From: Candidatus Thiomargarita nelsonii
GTDB lineage: Bacteria > Pseudomonadota > Gammaproteobacteria > Beggiatoales > Beggiatoaceae
Direction of reading: 5' to 3'
Assembly: GCA_001640045.1 (NCBI GenBank)
Contig: LUTY01000001.1
Span: 1-14,810 of the forward strand
Length of the DNA: 14,810 bases
Numbering within the stretch: position 1 is the stretch's first letter; every line of letters starts with the position of its first letter. The position numbers were made by a program, and so were the translations under genes. The notes under the pieces were generated by a model that saw only the letters and a list, made by a program, of their open reading frames with translations, ran no database searches and was not told the DNA's origin. Shown here piece by piece: positions 14,226-14,810 of this stretch.

Positions 14226-14810
14226 TTAGCGACTGGGTGCCATTTTTAAAAGAGCCTGTCTATCTACTTTACCATTGGGCAATGTTGGCAATGAGCTAAC
14301 CACAAATACGTCGTCTGGAATTGCGTAGTTTGGCAATCTCTCAAAACACGCGCTGCGAATTTGATCGCTACTAAGTGTGGCTCCTTGACTCGGAACACAA
14401 AAGGCCACAATCCGTTGCCCCCGCTTACTCTCTCCCTTTGCTACCACCACGACACGCTCTGTGTCTTCAATTTTCTCCATCGCTTTCTCTATATCCGCAA
14501 ACAAAACGAGAAGGCCATTTCTGTTCACGCTATGATCACATCTACCGAGTACTTCGATATGTCCGTTTTGCTGAATCCTACCCAAATCTCCGGTCTTAAA
14601 CCAATCAGACTGACTCATCATGTTCAAACGATTGTTGTTCCCATTTTCGTCCACATATCCGTCAAAACCGTATTCGTGTTTGCAACAGAGTTCACCAATG
14701 TCAGCATTCATATCATCATCAGGCTCAAAACCTTTATCCTTGAGACGTATCTGCACACCCGGCATCGGTTTTCCAACCGTGATAGCCCGCCTATTGATAG
14801 GGTCATCTGG
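14226..14810 (-). CDS. AMP-dependent acyl/aryl ligase, second copy (C-terminal part, cut by window edge)
   Basis: The frame is open to the right edge (it reads PDDPINRRAITVGKP before the internal Met at 14765), so this is the C-terminal 194 residues of a longer gene. It is plainly a paralog of the 7714-9222 ligase, with the same order of motifs: ELCCKHEYGFDGYVDENG, DWFKTGDLGRIQQNGHIEVLGRCDHSVNR, RVVVVAKGESKRGQRIVAFCVP, and the C-terminal LPNGKVDRQAL with the catalytic Lys. The ribose-binding Asp (TGD) and hinge are kept, so it looks functional where visible. No carrier-protein gene follows it, unlike copy 1. It may load the same carrier with a different acid, or be a recent duplicate. Its N-terminal P-loop half lies outside the window. 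Confidence 0.92.
   Translation of the reverse strand, partial: PDDPINRRAITVGKPMPGVQIRLKDKGFEPDDDMNADIGELCCKHEYGFDGYVDENGNNNRLNMMSQSDWFKTGDLGRIQQNGHIEVLGRCDHSVNRNGLLVLFADIEKAMEKIEDTERVVVVAKGESKRGQRIVAFCVPSQGATLSSDQIRSACFERLPNYAIPDDVFVVSSLPTLPNGKVDRQALLKMAPSR

Noticed and set aside
1..14810. CRISPR array, tRNA or transposase
   Set aside because: No regularly spaced direct repeats, no tRNA-like clover-leaf and no transposase motifs were seen on either strand; short repeats found are palindromic or confined to one leader.

Overview
The window is a biosynthetic gene cluster of the nonribosomal-peptide/acyl-carrier type. It is cut at both ends and almost entirely on the minus strand. It is AT-rich, with bacterial ribosome-binding sites and tight or overlapping gene spacing. 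The peptide-synthetase sequence has a cyanobacterial look, and a GTTCCCACGC-type palindromic repeat sits in one intergenic gap. Repeats like this are common in large-genome Proteobacteria such as the Thiotrichaceae. I infer a gammaproteobacterium of that kind, but the window does not prove it.

Layout in the direction of transcription (right to left): the C-terminal part of an acyl/aryl-AMP ligase (14810-14226, open at the edge); then a three-gene overlapping block made of a PEP-synthase-type ATP-binding domain (14114-13266), a class I SAM methyltransferase-like protein (13273-12437) and a free-standing phosphohistidine swivel domain (12450-12091). Next come a cobalamin-type radical SAM protein resembling the P-methyltransferase PhpK (12018-10402), a protein of unknown family (10301-9270), a second, complete AMP ligase (9222-7714) with its acyl carrier protein (7691-7401), a HemN-like radical SAM enzyme (7319-6039) and a membrane-anchored SGNH-hydrolase-like protein (5969-4926). 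A plus-strand gene for an exported beta-propeller-like protein (3727-4704) interrupts the run and is followed by a palindromic repeat. The minus-strand run resumes with a paralogous SGNH protein (3542-2448), a chorismate-lyase-like protein (2430-1897) and an NRPS gene (1715 to beyond the left edge).

The likely logic is as follows. One or two AMP ligases load an acid onto a discrete carrier protein, and two radical SAM enzymes and a methyltransferase tailor it. A split dikinase-type phosphotransferase phosphorylates a substrate, and an NRPS module assembles the product. The NRPS module is abnormal: the catalytic His of its condensation motif is replaced by Gln, and its adenylation domain is reduced to a short scar around core motif A7, so the substrate must come in trans. 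A phosphotransferase beside a PhpK-like protein raises the possibility of a phosphorus-containing or otherwise unusual peptide product. This is a hypothesis. No PEP mutase is visible here. I saw no tRNA, rRNA, CRISPR array or transposase gene, and no gene-free stretch exceeds 300 bases.
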